Below are positions 11,101-20,700 of a stretch of 64,000 nucleotides of DNA, piece by piece (position 1 is the first letter of the stretch; every line of letters begins with the position of its first letter). A program made the translations under genes and the position numbers. Location: NCBI GenBank assembly GCA_032173965.1, contig CM063312.1, positions 1,260,304 to 1,324,303 of the forward strand. Direction: 5' to 3'. Source of the stretch: Sitta carolinensis (Eukaryota > Chordata > Aves > Passeriformes > Sittidae). The notes under the pieces are model-generated. The model was not told the DNA's origin. It worked only from the letters and a program-made list of their open reading frames with translations, and made no database searches.

Positions 11101-12781
11101 GGTCGCACCTGGCACTCGTCGGGGGTGAAGTCGTGGGGGCGCCGGGGGTCCCGAAGGGATGGCGGGCAGGACCCCCCCCCGCTGCCAGGTGCGCCCCCCG
11201 TCATCGCTGAGCAGCAGCGAGACCCCGTCCCGCTCGGGGGGCCGTGCCCGCAGAACAGCAGCCGGCCCCGGAACGGCGCCCGCCGCTTCTGGGGGGCGTG
11301 GGGTGAGACCCCCGGACCCCTCCCCAAACCCACAGACCCCTCCCCAAACCCACAGACCCCTCCCCAAATCCCGTCCCGCTCGGGGGGGCCGTGCCCGCAG
11401 AACAGCAGCCGGCCCCGGAACGGCGCCCGACGCTTCTGGGGGGCGTGGGGAGGGGCGTGAGACCCCCAGACCCATCCCCGGACCCCCGGACCCATCCCCA
11501 AATCCACAGACCCTCCTCAAACCCCCGGACCCCTCCCCAGACCCCCAGCCCCATCCCAGGACCCCCAGACTCCTCCCTAAGACCCTCAGAAACCCCCAGC
11601 CCCCTAAACTCCCCCCAAATCCCCCCTCCCCGAACCCCCAGCCCCCTCCCCAACCCCCAAAACACCCCCAGCCCCCTCCCCAATCCCTCAAATCCCCCCC
11701 AGCCCCCCCCCACGCCCCTCAGCCCCCTGCCCAGACCCCAAACGCCCCCCAGCCCCCACCCCCCCATCCCCTCCTCACCCCTCCCTACGCCCCCCAGCCC
11801 CCTCCCCAACCCCTCAAATCCCACCCAAACGCCCCCCAGCCCCCTCCCCAAGCCCCCCCCCACCCTCCCCACGCCCTCCACGCCCCCCAGCCCCCTCCCC
11901 ACCCCTCCCCACGCCCCCCATATCCCAACCCCTCAAATCCCACCCAAACGCCCCCCAGCCCCCTCCCCAACCCCCGAAACACCCCCCAACCCCCTCCCCA
12001 GCCCCCTCCCCACGCTCCCCAGCCCCCTCCCCACCCCCCAAATCCCCCTCCCCACGCCCCCCAGCCCCCTCCCCACTCCCCATATCCCCCTCCCCAACCC
12101 CTCAAATCCCCCCAAACGCCCCCCAGCCCCCTCCCCAGCCCCCGAAACACCCCCCAACCCCCTCCCCAGCCCCCTCCCCACGCCCCCCAGCCCCCCCCCA
12201 CCCCTCCCCACGCCCCCCATATCCCCCTCCCCAACCCCTCAAATCCCACCCAAACGTCCCCCAGCCCCCTCCCCAACCCCTGAAACACCCCCCAACCCCC
12301 TCCCCAGCCCCCTCCCCACCCTCCCCACGCTCCCCAGCCCCCTCCCCACCCCCCAAATCCCCCTCCCCACGCCCCCCAGCCCCCTCCCCACGCCCCATAT
12401 CCCCCTCCCCAACCCCTCAAATCCCACCCAAACGCCCCCCAGCCCCCCAAATCCCCCCCCCCACGCCCCCCAGCCCCCTCCCCACCCCCCCCCCCACGCC
12501 CCCCAGCCCCCTCCCCACCCTCACCTGGATGCCGAGCCGGCCCCGGCGCGAACACCTCCCCTCCCAGCAGGGCCGAGAGGTTCTGGGGGGTCCCCAGGAG
12601 CGCCCCCCGTCCCGGGAGCGCAGCAGCAGCGTGCCGGGGGGGCCGCAGGGCTGCGGGGGGTGGGCGCAGCGCGCGAACAGCAGCAGCACCTCGCCCCCCA
12701 CCACGGCCAGCGCCCCCAGACTCAGCCCGTCCCCCGCCCAGCCGTCATCGGCGACCACCCGAGTGGGACCCCAGGAGGCTC
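8164..12781 (-). CDS. NEU1: NEU1 lysosomal sialidase, C-terminal exons (5' exons missing)
   Basis: Exo-alpha-sialidase that removes terminal sialic acid from glycoconjugates in the lysosome, complexed with cathepsin A. Four exons on the minus strand: 12525-12781, 11109-11288, 9909-10124 and 8164-8384 (stop TGA at 8166-8164). Recognisable NEU1 text: DDGWAGDGLSLGAL; RLLFCGHGPPERDG; HDFTPDECQ joined to PFELPDGSLAVSIRNQ; DPAVAAGVLATHGL; and VNLTLRWSFDNGTTW followed by YVIYEKGR. Asp-box sialidase repeats are SRDGGRSW, SDDGGRTW, SFDNGTTW and a variant, SWDGGRTL. The exons coding for the signal peptide and FRIP/YRIP arginine motif are absent and probably fall in the adjacent N gap. Single-base deletions break the frame in 9909-10124, one at its 3' end. 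NEU2-4 are less likely: the DECQ-P(Y/F)ELPDG junction is NEU1-specific as I recall it. Confidence 0.93.
8430..9905. repeat. CCCCCCAAT tandem repeat in the NEU1 last intron
   Basis: About 1.5 kb of mostly 9-bp aatcccccc units between the last two NEU1 exons. Two ~280-bp segments (about 9110-9390 and 9405-9690) are near copies of each other. Very long glycine-rich frames on the minus strand are artefacts of the 9-bp period. Confidence 0.92.
10135..11060. repeat. 22-bp ATAGGGGAGACCCC minisatellite in a NEU1 intron
   Basis: About forty 22-bp units alternating aggataggggagacccc(tcctc) and acaaaataggggagaccccgcc, between NEU1 exons 11109-11288 and 9909-10124. Confidence 0.92.
11367..11445 (-). repeat. 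duplicated fragment of a NEU1 exon with its acceptor
   Basis: Near-identical to the 5' part of the NEU1 exon at 11109-11288 (acceptor cccccag, then KRRAPFRGRLLFCGHG in codon sense), displaced about 140 bp upstream in gene sense. It stops before the Asp-box part of the exon, so it is a partial exon copy carrying a functional-looking 3' splice site. Confidence 0.85.
11455..12520. repeat. CCCCAGCCCCCTCCCCA minisatellite
   Basis: C-rich array (cgccccccagccccctcccca with aacccctcaaatccc inserts) filling the NEU1 intron upstream of the 11.1-11.3 kb exon. A higher-order unit of about 300 bp recurs, for example aaatcccacccaaacg at 11936, 12243 and 12419. No coding signal. Confidence 0.88.
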
Positions 12782-12818
12782 CTGGGAGGGAGGGAGGGGG
12801 CGGGAGACCCCCGGGTGG

Positions 12819-12918
12819 NNNNNNNNNNNNNNNNNNNNNNNNNNNNNNNNNNNNNNNNNNNNNNNNNNNNNNNNNNNNNNNNNNNNNNNNNNNNNNNNNN
12901 NNNNNNNNNNNNNNNNNN
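12819..12918. other. assembly gap (100 N)
   Basis: Exactly 100 N, the usual placeholder for unknown length. The missing 5' exons of NEU1 should lie here. Confidence 0.99.
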
Positions 12919-13265
12919 CCCCAATTTTCGAGCTCGCCCCCTCCTAATTTCCATCCTCGACCCCCCTCAATTTTCGGGCTCGCCCCCTCCTCAATTTCCA
13001 TCCTTAACCCCCAATTTTTGGGCTCAAAACCCGGAATTTTCGGGCTCAATCCCCCCAATTTTCGAGCTCGCCCCTCCCCAATTTCCATCCTCGACCCCCC
13101 CTCAATTTCCATCCTTAACCCCCCAATTTTTGGGCTCAAACCCCGGAATTTTCGGGCTCAATCCCCCCAATTTTCGGGCTCAATCCCCCCAATTTCCATC
13201 CTCTACCCCCCCTCAATTTTCGGGCTCGCCCCCTCCCAATTCCCCACCCCCCCCACCCCCCCCCC
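12919..13265. repeat. CCCCAATTTTCGGGCTC repeat
   Basis: Tandem units built from ccccaattttcgggctc and aatttccatcctcgac between the gap and the PPP1R11 stop codon. No NEU1 exon is visible here. Confidence 0.88.
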
Positions 13266-13267
13266 CC

Positions 13268-16117
13268 TCAGTGCTCCATAGCCCGGGGGGGGGTCCCGGG
13301 GGGGGGCAGAGTTTGGGGTGCCCCCTCCTCCCCCCCCGACGCCCCCGGCCCCGTTTGTGCCCCTGACGCAGTGCAGGTGCCCGCAGCCCCCTCCCCCTCC
13401 CCCACCCGAGACCCCCCCCCCCCGGCCCCTCCCCCCTCCTCGTCGCTCTCCGAGGAGCTCTCGCCGAACGCCCGAGGCCTCTCGTAGATGCAGCAGCCTG
13501 GGGGGGGGGCAGGATGGGGGGGGGTGGGGGGGGGTCTGGGGGGTTTTGGGGGGGGGTTGGGGGTCTCTAAGGGGGGTTGGTTAGGGGGTTTGGGGGGATT
13601 TGGGGAGCAAAGGGGGGTTTGGGGGGAGTTGGGGGGGTTGGGGGGGTCTGGGGGGTTTGGGGGGCAGTTGGGGGTCTTGGGGGGTTTGGGGGGGTCTGGG
13701 GGGGAGTTGGGGGTCCCTAAGGGGGAGTTTGGGGGGTCTGGGGGTCCCTAAGGGGCAGTTTGGGGTCTCTAAGGGGCAGTTTTGGGGGGGGTTGGGGGGG
13801 CTCAGGGGGGTTTGGAGGGGTCTGGGGGGTTTGGGGGGAGTTGGGGGTCTTTGGGGGGGTGTTGGGGGTCCCTAAGGGGGAGTTTGGGGGGTCTGGGGGT
13901 CTCTAAGGGGCAGTTTGGGGGGATTTGGGGGAGCAAAGGGGGGTTTGGGGGGGAGGTTGGGGGGGTTTGGGGGGGTTTGGGGGGCAGTTGGGGGTCTCTA
14001 AGGGGGGGTTTGGGGGGTGTTGGGGGGCTCAGGGGGGTTTGGGGGGAGTTGGGGGGGTCTGGGGGGGTTTGGGGGAGTTGGGGGGGAGTTGGGGGTCTCT
14101 AAGGGGCGGTTTGGGGGAGGTTCAGGGGGAGTTTGGGGGGGGGGTTGGGGGGGTCTGGGGGGGTCTTTGGGGGGAGTTGGGGGGGTTTGGGGGGGTCTGG
14201 GGGGGTTTGGGGGGCAGTTGGGGGTTCTAGGGGGGGTTTGGGGGGGTCTGGGGGGGAGTTGGGGGGTCAGGGGGGTTTGGGGGGGGTTTGGGGGGGTCTG
14301 GGGGGATCTGGGGGCGTTTGGGGGGGTCTGGGGGTCTTTGGGGGGGAGTTGGGGGTCTCTAAGGGGGGGTTTGGGGGGCTCAGGGGGGTCTGGGGGGTTT
14401 GGGGGGCTCAGGGGGGTTTGGGGGGGTCTGGGGGGCTCAGGGGGGTCCCCAGGGGGAGTTGGGGTTCCTAAGGGGCAGGTTGGGGATATTTTGGGGATAT
14501 TTCAGGATATTTCCAGGATATTTTGGGGATATTTTTGGGGTGATTTCAGGATATTTTGGGGATATTTTGGGGATATTTTCAGGCTATTTTTGGGGATATT
14601 TTTGGGGTGATTTCAGGATATTTTGGGATATTTTTGGGGTGATTTCAGGATATTTTGGGGATATTTTTGGGGATATTTTTGGGGTGATTTCCAGGTGTTT
14701 GGGGTCACTCACACTTGGAGGAGCGCCGGCCCAGGTGCTCGTTGTCCACGGTGTCGCTCGACCACTCGACCTTCTTGTCGGGTTTGCGCTTGCGCAGCTT
14801 CAGCGTCAGACTGCGGGGCTCCTGGGGGGGGGTCACACCTGGGCGCACCTGGGGACACCTGGGGGCACCTGGGGGCACTGGGATACACCTGGGACACCTG
14901 GGGACACCTGGGGGCACCTGGGGACACCTGGGGACACCTGGGGGCACCTGGGGGCACCTGGGATACACCTGGGGACACCTGGGATACACTGGGATACACC
15001 TGGGGACACACTGGGCACACTGGGATACACTGGGGACACCTGGGGACACCTGGGGGCACCTGGGGGCACCTGGGATACACCTGGGATACACCTGGGACAC
15101 CTGAGATACACCTGGGGGCACCTGGGGGCACCTGGGCACACCTGGGATACACCTGGGGACACCTGGGGGCACCTGGGGGCACCTGGGATACACCTGGGGG
15201 CACCTGGGGACACTTGGGATACACCTGGGATACACCTGGGGACACCTGGGATACACCTGGGGGCACCTGGGCACCTGGGATACACCTGGGGACACCTGGG
15301 GACACCTGGGGTCGCTCAAGGACCCTTCCCAGTATCCCCAGCCCCCATTCCCAGTCCCTCCCAGTTTATCCCAGTCGCTCCCAGTATCCCAAATCCCCCC
15401 CAGTCGCTCCCAGTCTCCCCAGCTCCATTCCCAGTGCCCCCCAATCCCATTCCCAGTCCCTCCCAGTATCCCAATCCCATCCCAATCCCATCCCAGTCTA
15501 TCCCAGTCCATCCAAATCCCCTCCCAATCCCATTCCCAGTATCCCCATCCCAATCCCATCCCAGTCCCTCCCAGTCCTTCCCAGTCCCTCCCAGTATCCC
15601 CAGCTCCATTCCCAGTCCCTCCCAATCCCCATCCCAATCCCATTCCCAGTATCCCCATCCCAATCTCATCCCCAATCCCATTCCCAGTCCATCCCAATCC
15701 CTCCCAGTATCCCAAATCCCCTCCCAATCCCATTCCCATTCCCAGTATCCCCATCCCCAATCCCCTCCCAGTCCATCCCAATCCCATTCCCAGTATCCCC
15801 ATCCCAATTCCATCCCCAATCCCATTCCCAGTATCCCCATCCCAATCCCATTCCCAATCCCATTCCCAGTATCCCCATCCCAATTCCATCCCCAATCCCA
15901 TTCCCAGTATCCCCATCCCAATTCCATCCCAATCCCATTCCCAGTATCCCCATCCCAATCCCATTCCCAGTATCCCATTCCCAGTATCCCATTCCCAGTA
16001 TCCCATTCCCAATCCCATTCCCATTCCCATCCCCTCTCCCTCTCCACCGTCTCCCTCCGCGCTCTCGGTCACCGTGGCGGTGCCGCCGCCGCCGCCGCTC
16101 TCCGCCGCCTCCGCCAT
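13268..16117 (-). CDS. PPP1R11: PPP1R11 (inhibitor-3), protein phosphatase 1 regulatory subunit
   Basis: Small, heat-stable, intrinsically disordered inhibitor of PP1; the mammalian protein has also been reported to have E3 ligase activity. Three exons on the minus strand. Exon 1 begins at ATG 16117 ([18 protein letters not shown]). Its donor is uncertain: ACG followed by GTGACC near 16,074 keeps phase. Exon 2, 14713-14821, gives [14 protein letters not shown], the PP1-binding KVEW (RVxF class), SSDTVDNEH and LGRRSSK. Exon 3, 13268-13497, continues [22 protein letters not shown], then [10 protein letters not shown] in a shifted frame, and ends AMEH with TGA at 13270-13268. The split Cys codon at the exon 2/3 junction restores the human KCCCIYE order exactly. 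At least one indel lies in the homopolymer-rich acidic tail. PPP1R11 follows POLR1H in the same orientation in human as well. Confidence 0.92.
13500..14475. repeat. G-rich GGGGGGTTTGGGGG array in PPP1R11 intron 2
   Basis: About 1 kb of runs of four to seven G separated by TTT, TCT or AGTT on the plus strand. Strong G-quadruplex potential on the plus (template) strand of PPP1R11. Long Gly/Trp-rich frames are repeat artefacts. Confidence 0.9.
14480..14700. repeat. GGGGATATTTT repeat
   Basis: Ggggatatttttgggg / gtgatttcaggatatttt units abut the exon 2 donor of PPP1R11. Confidence 0.85.
14830..15312. repeat. GGGACACCTGG / GGATACACCTGG minisatellite
   Basis: Roughly 10-12-bp units (ggggacacctg, ggggcacctg, ggatacacctg) just upstream of PPP1R11 exon 2 in gene sense. 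Each unit contains CAGGTG (E-box) on the minus strand. Confidence 0.9.
15330..16035. repeat. ATTCCCAGTATCCCCATCCCA repeat
   Basis: Array of cattcccagtatccccatc and ccagtccctcccagt units in PPP1R11 intron 1. Similar blocks occur near 52.3-52.6 kb. Confidence 0.9.
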
Positions 16118-16520
16118 GGCGGCCCCGGGAAACCGGGAAAACCGGGAAAACCGGGAAGAGCCGGGCCGGAACTGAGGAGCGCCGGGAAACCGGGGAGCGC
16201 CGGAACCGGGAAGCGGCGGACCGGAACCGGGAAGCACGAGCCGGAACTGGGAAGTCCCGGAATAAACCGGGAAGTCCCGGAAAAAACCGGGAATTCCCGG
16301 GAAAACCGGGAAGCGCGGGGCGGAACCGGGAATTCCCGGCCCGCTCTGGTCGCCGCCTTCCCCGGTGCGGCAGCAGACGCCGCCCCCACTTCCGGTTTGA
16401 GCGGCCCGCACTTCCGGCGGGTCCGGCGCTGAATCCGCTCCCCCTGTGCGTGCACTTCCGGGTGGGGAGGCCCGAGCGGGGCATTGTGGGAAGGGACGGA
16501 GCGGCGGAGGGGTCAATCCG
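16100..16520 (-). promoter_or_regulatory. PPP1R11 CpG promoter
   Basis: GC-rich block upstream of the PPP1R11 ATG with several ETS-type sites (acttccgg at 16388, 16410 and 16454) and gcattgtgggaa near 16480, which resembles the core of the ZNF143/Staf element. Motif calls are by eye. Inferred TATA-less promoter. Confidence 0.6.
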
Positions 16521-16559
16521 CGAAACGGGGGGGGGGCGAAGGGGGCGCGGGCGATTGGG

Positions 16560-17290
16560 GGGTCCCTAAAAGGGTCTGGGGTCACTTTTGGGGGTCCCTA
16601 AAAGGGGGGTCTGGGGGGTCCCCAAAAAGGGTCTGGGGTCACTTTTGGGGTCCCAAGGGTCTGGTCCCCAAAAGGGTCTGGTTGGGTCCCAAAAAGGGTC
16701 TGGTCCCAAAAGGTCGGTACTTTTGGGGTCCCTAAAAGGGTCTGGGGTCCCCAAAAAGGGTCTGGGGTCCCAAAAAGGGTCTGGGGTCACTTTTGGGGTC
16801 CCTAAAAGGGTCTGGGATCGTTTTTGGGTCTGGGGTCCCCAAAAATGGTCTGGGGTCACTTTTGGGATCATTTTTGGGGTCTGGGGTCAATTTTGGGGGT
16901 CCCAAAAAGGGTCTGGGGTCCCCAAAAAGAGTCTGGGGTCGTTTTTTGGGGTCTGGGGTCCCCAAAAAGGGTCTGGGATCACTTTTGGGGTCTGGGGTCA
17001 TTCCTGGGGTCACTTTGGGGGTCCCTAAAAGGGTCTGGGGTCCCCAAAAAGGGTCTGGGGTCGTTTTTGGGGTCTCTAAAAGGGTCTGGGGTCCCCAAAA
17101 GAGTCTGGGGTCAGTTTGGGAACCCCAAAAAGAGTCTGGGGTCGTTTTTGGGGTCTGGGGTCCCCAAAAAATCTGGGGTCAATTTTGGGGTCCCTAAAAG
17201 GGTCTGGGGTCTTTCCTGGAATCCCAAAAGGGTCTGGGGTCGTTTTTGGGTCTGGGGTCTTTTCTGGGGTCACTGTCGGGGTCTCCCCAA
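16560..17290. repeat. GGGTCTGGGGTCCCAAAAA repeat
   Basis: Irregular tandem units of gggtctggggtc plus ccaaaaa or acttttgggg fill the spacer between the PPP1R11 promoter and the POLR1H 3' end. Confidence 0.88.
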
Positions 17291-17330
17291 CTCAAACAAT
17301 CCCAAAATTTTTCCATTTTTTTTTTTCATT

Positions 17331-17336
17331 TTTATT
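17331..17336 (-). terminator. POLR1H candidate poly(A) signal
   Basis: AATAAA in minus-strand sense about 380 bp after the POLR1H stop codon, at the edge of A-rich sequence. Confidence 0.45.
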
Positions 17337-17339
17337 CAT

Positions 17340-17700
17340 CCGGCAGCGCCCAAAAAAATCCCCAAAAAATTCCCAAAAAATTCCCCAAAATTCCCAAAAA
17401 ATCCCAAAAATTAAAAAAAAAATCCCAAAAAATCCTAAAAAAAAAAAAATTCCTAAAAAATCACCAAAAATTCCTAAAAATTCCCAAGAAATTCCCCAAA
17501 AAATCCCAAAAAATTCCCAAAAAATCCTAAAAAAATCCCAAAAAATTCCCAAAAATTCCTAAAAAATTCCATCACCCAAAAATTCCTAAAAAATCCCAAA
17601 AAGTTCATCCAAAAAAATCCCCAAAAAATTCACCAAAAAATTCACCAAAAAAATCCAAAAAATTCACAAAAAATTCACCAAAAAAAAATTTGGGAAATTC
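17340..17700. repeat. A-rich CCCAAAAAATT low-complexity tract
   Basis: Ccaaaaaattcccaaaaa-type sequence in the presumed POLR1H 3' untranslated region. Nothing else seen. Confidence 0.85.
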
Positions 17701-17713
17701 AGGATTCGGGTCT

Positions 17714-20700
17714 TCAGGAATCTTCCTTCTCTGCAGCCTGCGGGGAATGGGGAAAATTTGGGAAAAATTCTGGAATTTGGGGGGTTAGGGGGGAAATTTT
17801 GGGATTTTTTGGGGAAATTTTGGGGGAATTTTGGGATTTGGGGGAAATTTTGGGGGAAATTTGTGGGGAAATTTTGGGGAATTTTGGGGAATTTTGGATT
17901 TTGGGGGAAATTTTGGGATTTTTGGGAAATTTTGGGATTTATTTGGGGGAAATTTTTGGGATAAATTCTGGGATTTTGGGGTTTTTTAGGGGGAATTTCG
18001 GGATATTTTAGGGGAATTTTTGGATTTTTGGGGAAATTTTGGGATTTTTGGGGGAATTTTGGGATTTTTGGGGGAAATTTTGGGAAAAAATTCTGGGATT
18101 TTGGGTTTTTTAGGGGGGAAATTTTGGGATTTTTGGGGGAATTTGGGATTTTTTGGGGAAATTTTGGGATTTTTTGGGGGAATTTTGGGATTTTTGGGGA
18201 AATTTTGGGATTATTTGGGGAATATTTTTGGGAAAATTCTGTGGATTTTGGGGGTTTTTAGGGGGGAAATTTTGGGATTTTTAGGGGAATTTTGGGATTT
18301 TTTGGGGAAAATTTGGAGTTTTTTGGGGGAATTTTTGGGTTTTTGGGTGGGAATTTTGGGGTGATTTTAGGGTTATTTGGGATAATTTTGGGATAATTCC
18401 GGGGTGATTTGGGATGATTTTGGGGTGATTCTGGGATAATTCAGGATTATTTTGGATCTTTTTGGGATAATTCAGGGGTGATTTTGGGGTGATTTGGGAT
18501 AATTTTAGGATAATTCTGGGATAATTTAGGATAATTTTGGGATATTTTCAGGATAATCAGGGTGATTTCAGGGTGATTCAGGGATATTCAGGGGTTATTT
18601 GGATGGTGTATTCAGGGATAATTCAGGGATAACTCAGGTGTGATTTTGGGGTGACTCAGGTGTGATTCAGGGGTTATTTCGGGGGTGACTCAGGGGTGAC
18701 TCAGGTGTGATTTCAGGGTGACTCAGGTGTGATTTCAGGGGTTATTTCGGGGGTGACTCAGGTGTGATTCAGGGTTTATTTCGGGGGTGACTCAGGTGTG
18801 ATTTCAGGGTGATTTCAGGGTGACTTCAGGGTATTCAGGGGTTATTTCGGGGGTGATTATCAGGTGTGATTTCAGGGTGATTTCAGGGTGAATCAGGGGT
18901 GATTCAGGGTTATTTGGGGTGACTCAGGGTGTGATTCAGGGATAATTCAGGGGTGATTCAGGGGTGACTCAGGTGTGATTCAGGGTCATTTTGGGGTGAC
19001 TCAGGGGTGATTTCAGGGTTGATTCAGGGTGTTTAGGGGTGACTCAGGTGTGATTCAGGGATAATTCAGGGGTGATTCAGGGTGACTCAGGGTGTGATTC
19101 AGGGGTTATTCTGGGGGTGACTCAGGTGTGATTTCAGGGGTTATTCTGGGGGTGACTCAGGTGTGATTCAGGGATAATTCAGGTGTGATTCAGGTGTGAT
19201 TCAGGTTATTAGGGGTGACTGGTGTGATTTCAGGGTGACTCAGGGGTCATTTCAGGGTGATTTCAGGGGTGATTCAGGTGTGATTTCAGGGTGATTTCAG
19301 GGTGATTCAGGTGTGATTCAGGTGTGATTCAGGGGTATTTTAGGGGTGACTCAGGTGTGATTTCAGGGGTGATTTCAGGGTGATTCAGGGATAATTCAGG
19401 TGTGACTCAGGTGTGACTCAGGGGTGACTCAGGTGTGACTCAGGGGTGATTTCAGGGTGATTTCAGGGTGACTCAGGGGCAGCTCAGGCCCTGCCTGGCC
19501 CTCACCTGCAGCGGGGGCAGGTGTAGAACACGCTCTGCCCCTCGTCGGCCGAGCGCATCTGCCGCGTGCGGAAGCACATCCGCTCGTGGCCGCAGCGCGG
19601 GCACCGCCGCTCCACCTGCACCCGATTAGAATCCAGGTGACTGCACCCCGAAAAACCCCTGCACCCCGAAAACACCACCTGCACCCCGAACACCTGCACT
19701 GCTCCAGCAGAAAAAATCCCGGGCTTTGCGCCACAAAATTCCGGTTTTTACGACCCAAAAAATCCGATTTTTTGCACCCAAAAATTCCAGTTTTTAGCCC
19801 CAAAAATAGATTTTTGCACCCCCAAAATCCCATTTTACACCAAAAAATTCTGGGGTTTTACCCCAAAAAATCCAATTTTTAGACCCCAAAATTCCGGTTT
19901 TAGCCCCAAAAAATCGATTTTTGCACCCCAAAAATCCCTCCTGCACCCCAAAAACCTGCACTGCTCCAGCAGAAAAAATCCCGGGGTTTGTGCCACAAAA
20001 TTCCGGTTTTTATGCCCAAAAAATCTGATTTTTAGACCCAAAATTCCGGTTTTTACACCAAAAATCTGATTTTTGCACCCAAAAAATCCGATTTTTAAGC
20101 CCCAAAAATTCCAGTTTTTAGCCCCAAAAAATCCGATTTTTGCACCCAAAAAATCCGATTTTTGCACCCCAAAAAATCGATTTTTAGACCTAAAAATCCA
20201 AATTTTGCACCCAAAAAATCCCATTTTTACACCCCAAAAACCTGCACTGCTCCAGCAGAAAAAATCCCGGGGTTTGCGCCACAAAATTCCGGTTTTTATG
20301 CCCAAAAAATCCGATTTTTGCACCCAAAAATATCCAATTTTTAAGCCCCAAAATTCCAGTTTTTAGCCCAAAAAAATCTGAATTTGCAACCCCAAAAAAT
20401 CTGATTTTTAGCCCCAAAAAATCCGATTTTTGCACCCCAAAAAATCAGATTTTTGCACCCCAAAAAAACCGATTTTTTAGACCTAAAAAATCCAAATTTT
20501 GCAGCCCAAAAATCCCTCCTGCACCCGAAAACCTGCACTGCTCCAGCAGAAAAAATCCGGGGTTTGCGCCACAAAATTCCGGTTTTTATGCCCAAAAAAT
20601 CTGATTTTTAGACCCAAAATTCGTTTTTACACACAAAAAATCTGATTTTTGCACCCAAAAAATCCGATTTTTAAGCCCCAAAATTCCAGTTTTTAGCCCC

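Noticed and set aside
18375..19475. Array of TGACTCA heptamers as an AP-1 enhancer
   Set aside because: The motif is part of the repeat unit and lies within an intron with no other regulatory feature; probably incidental.
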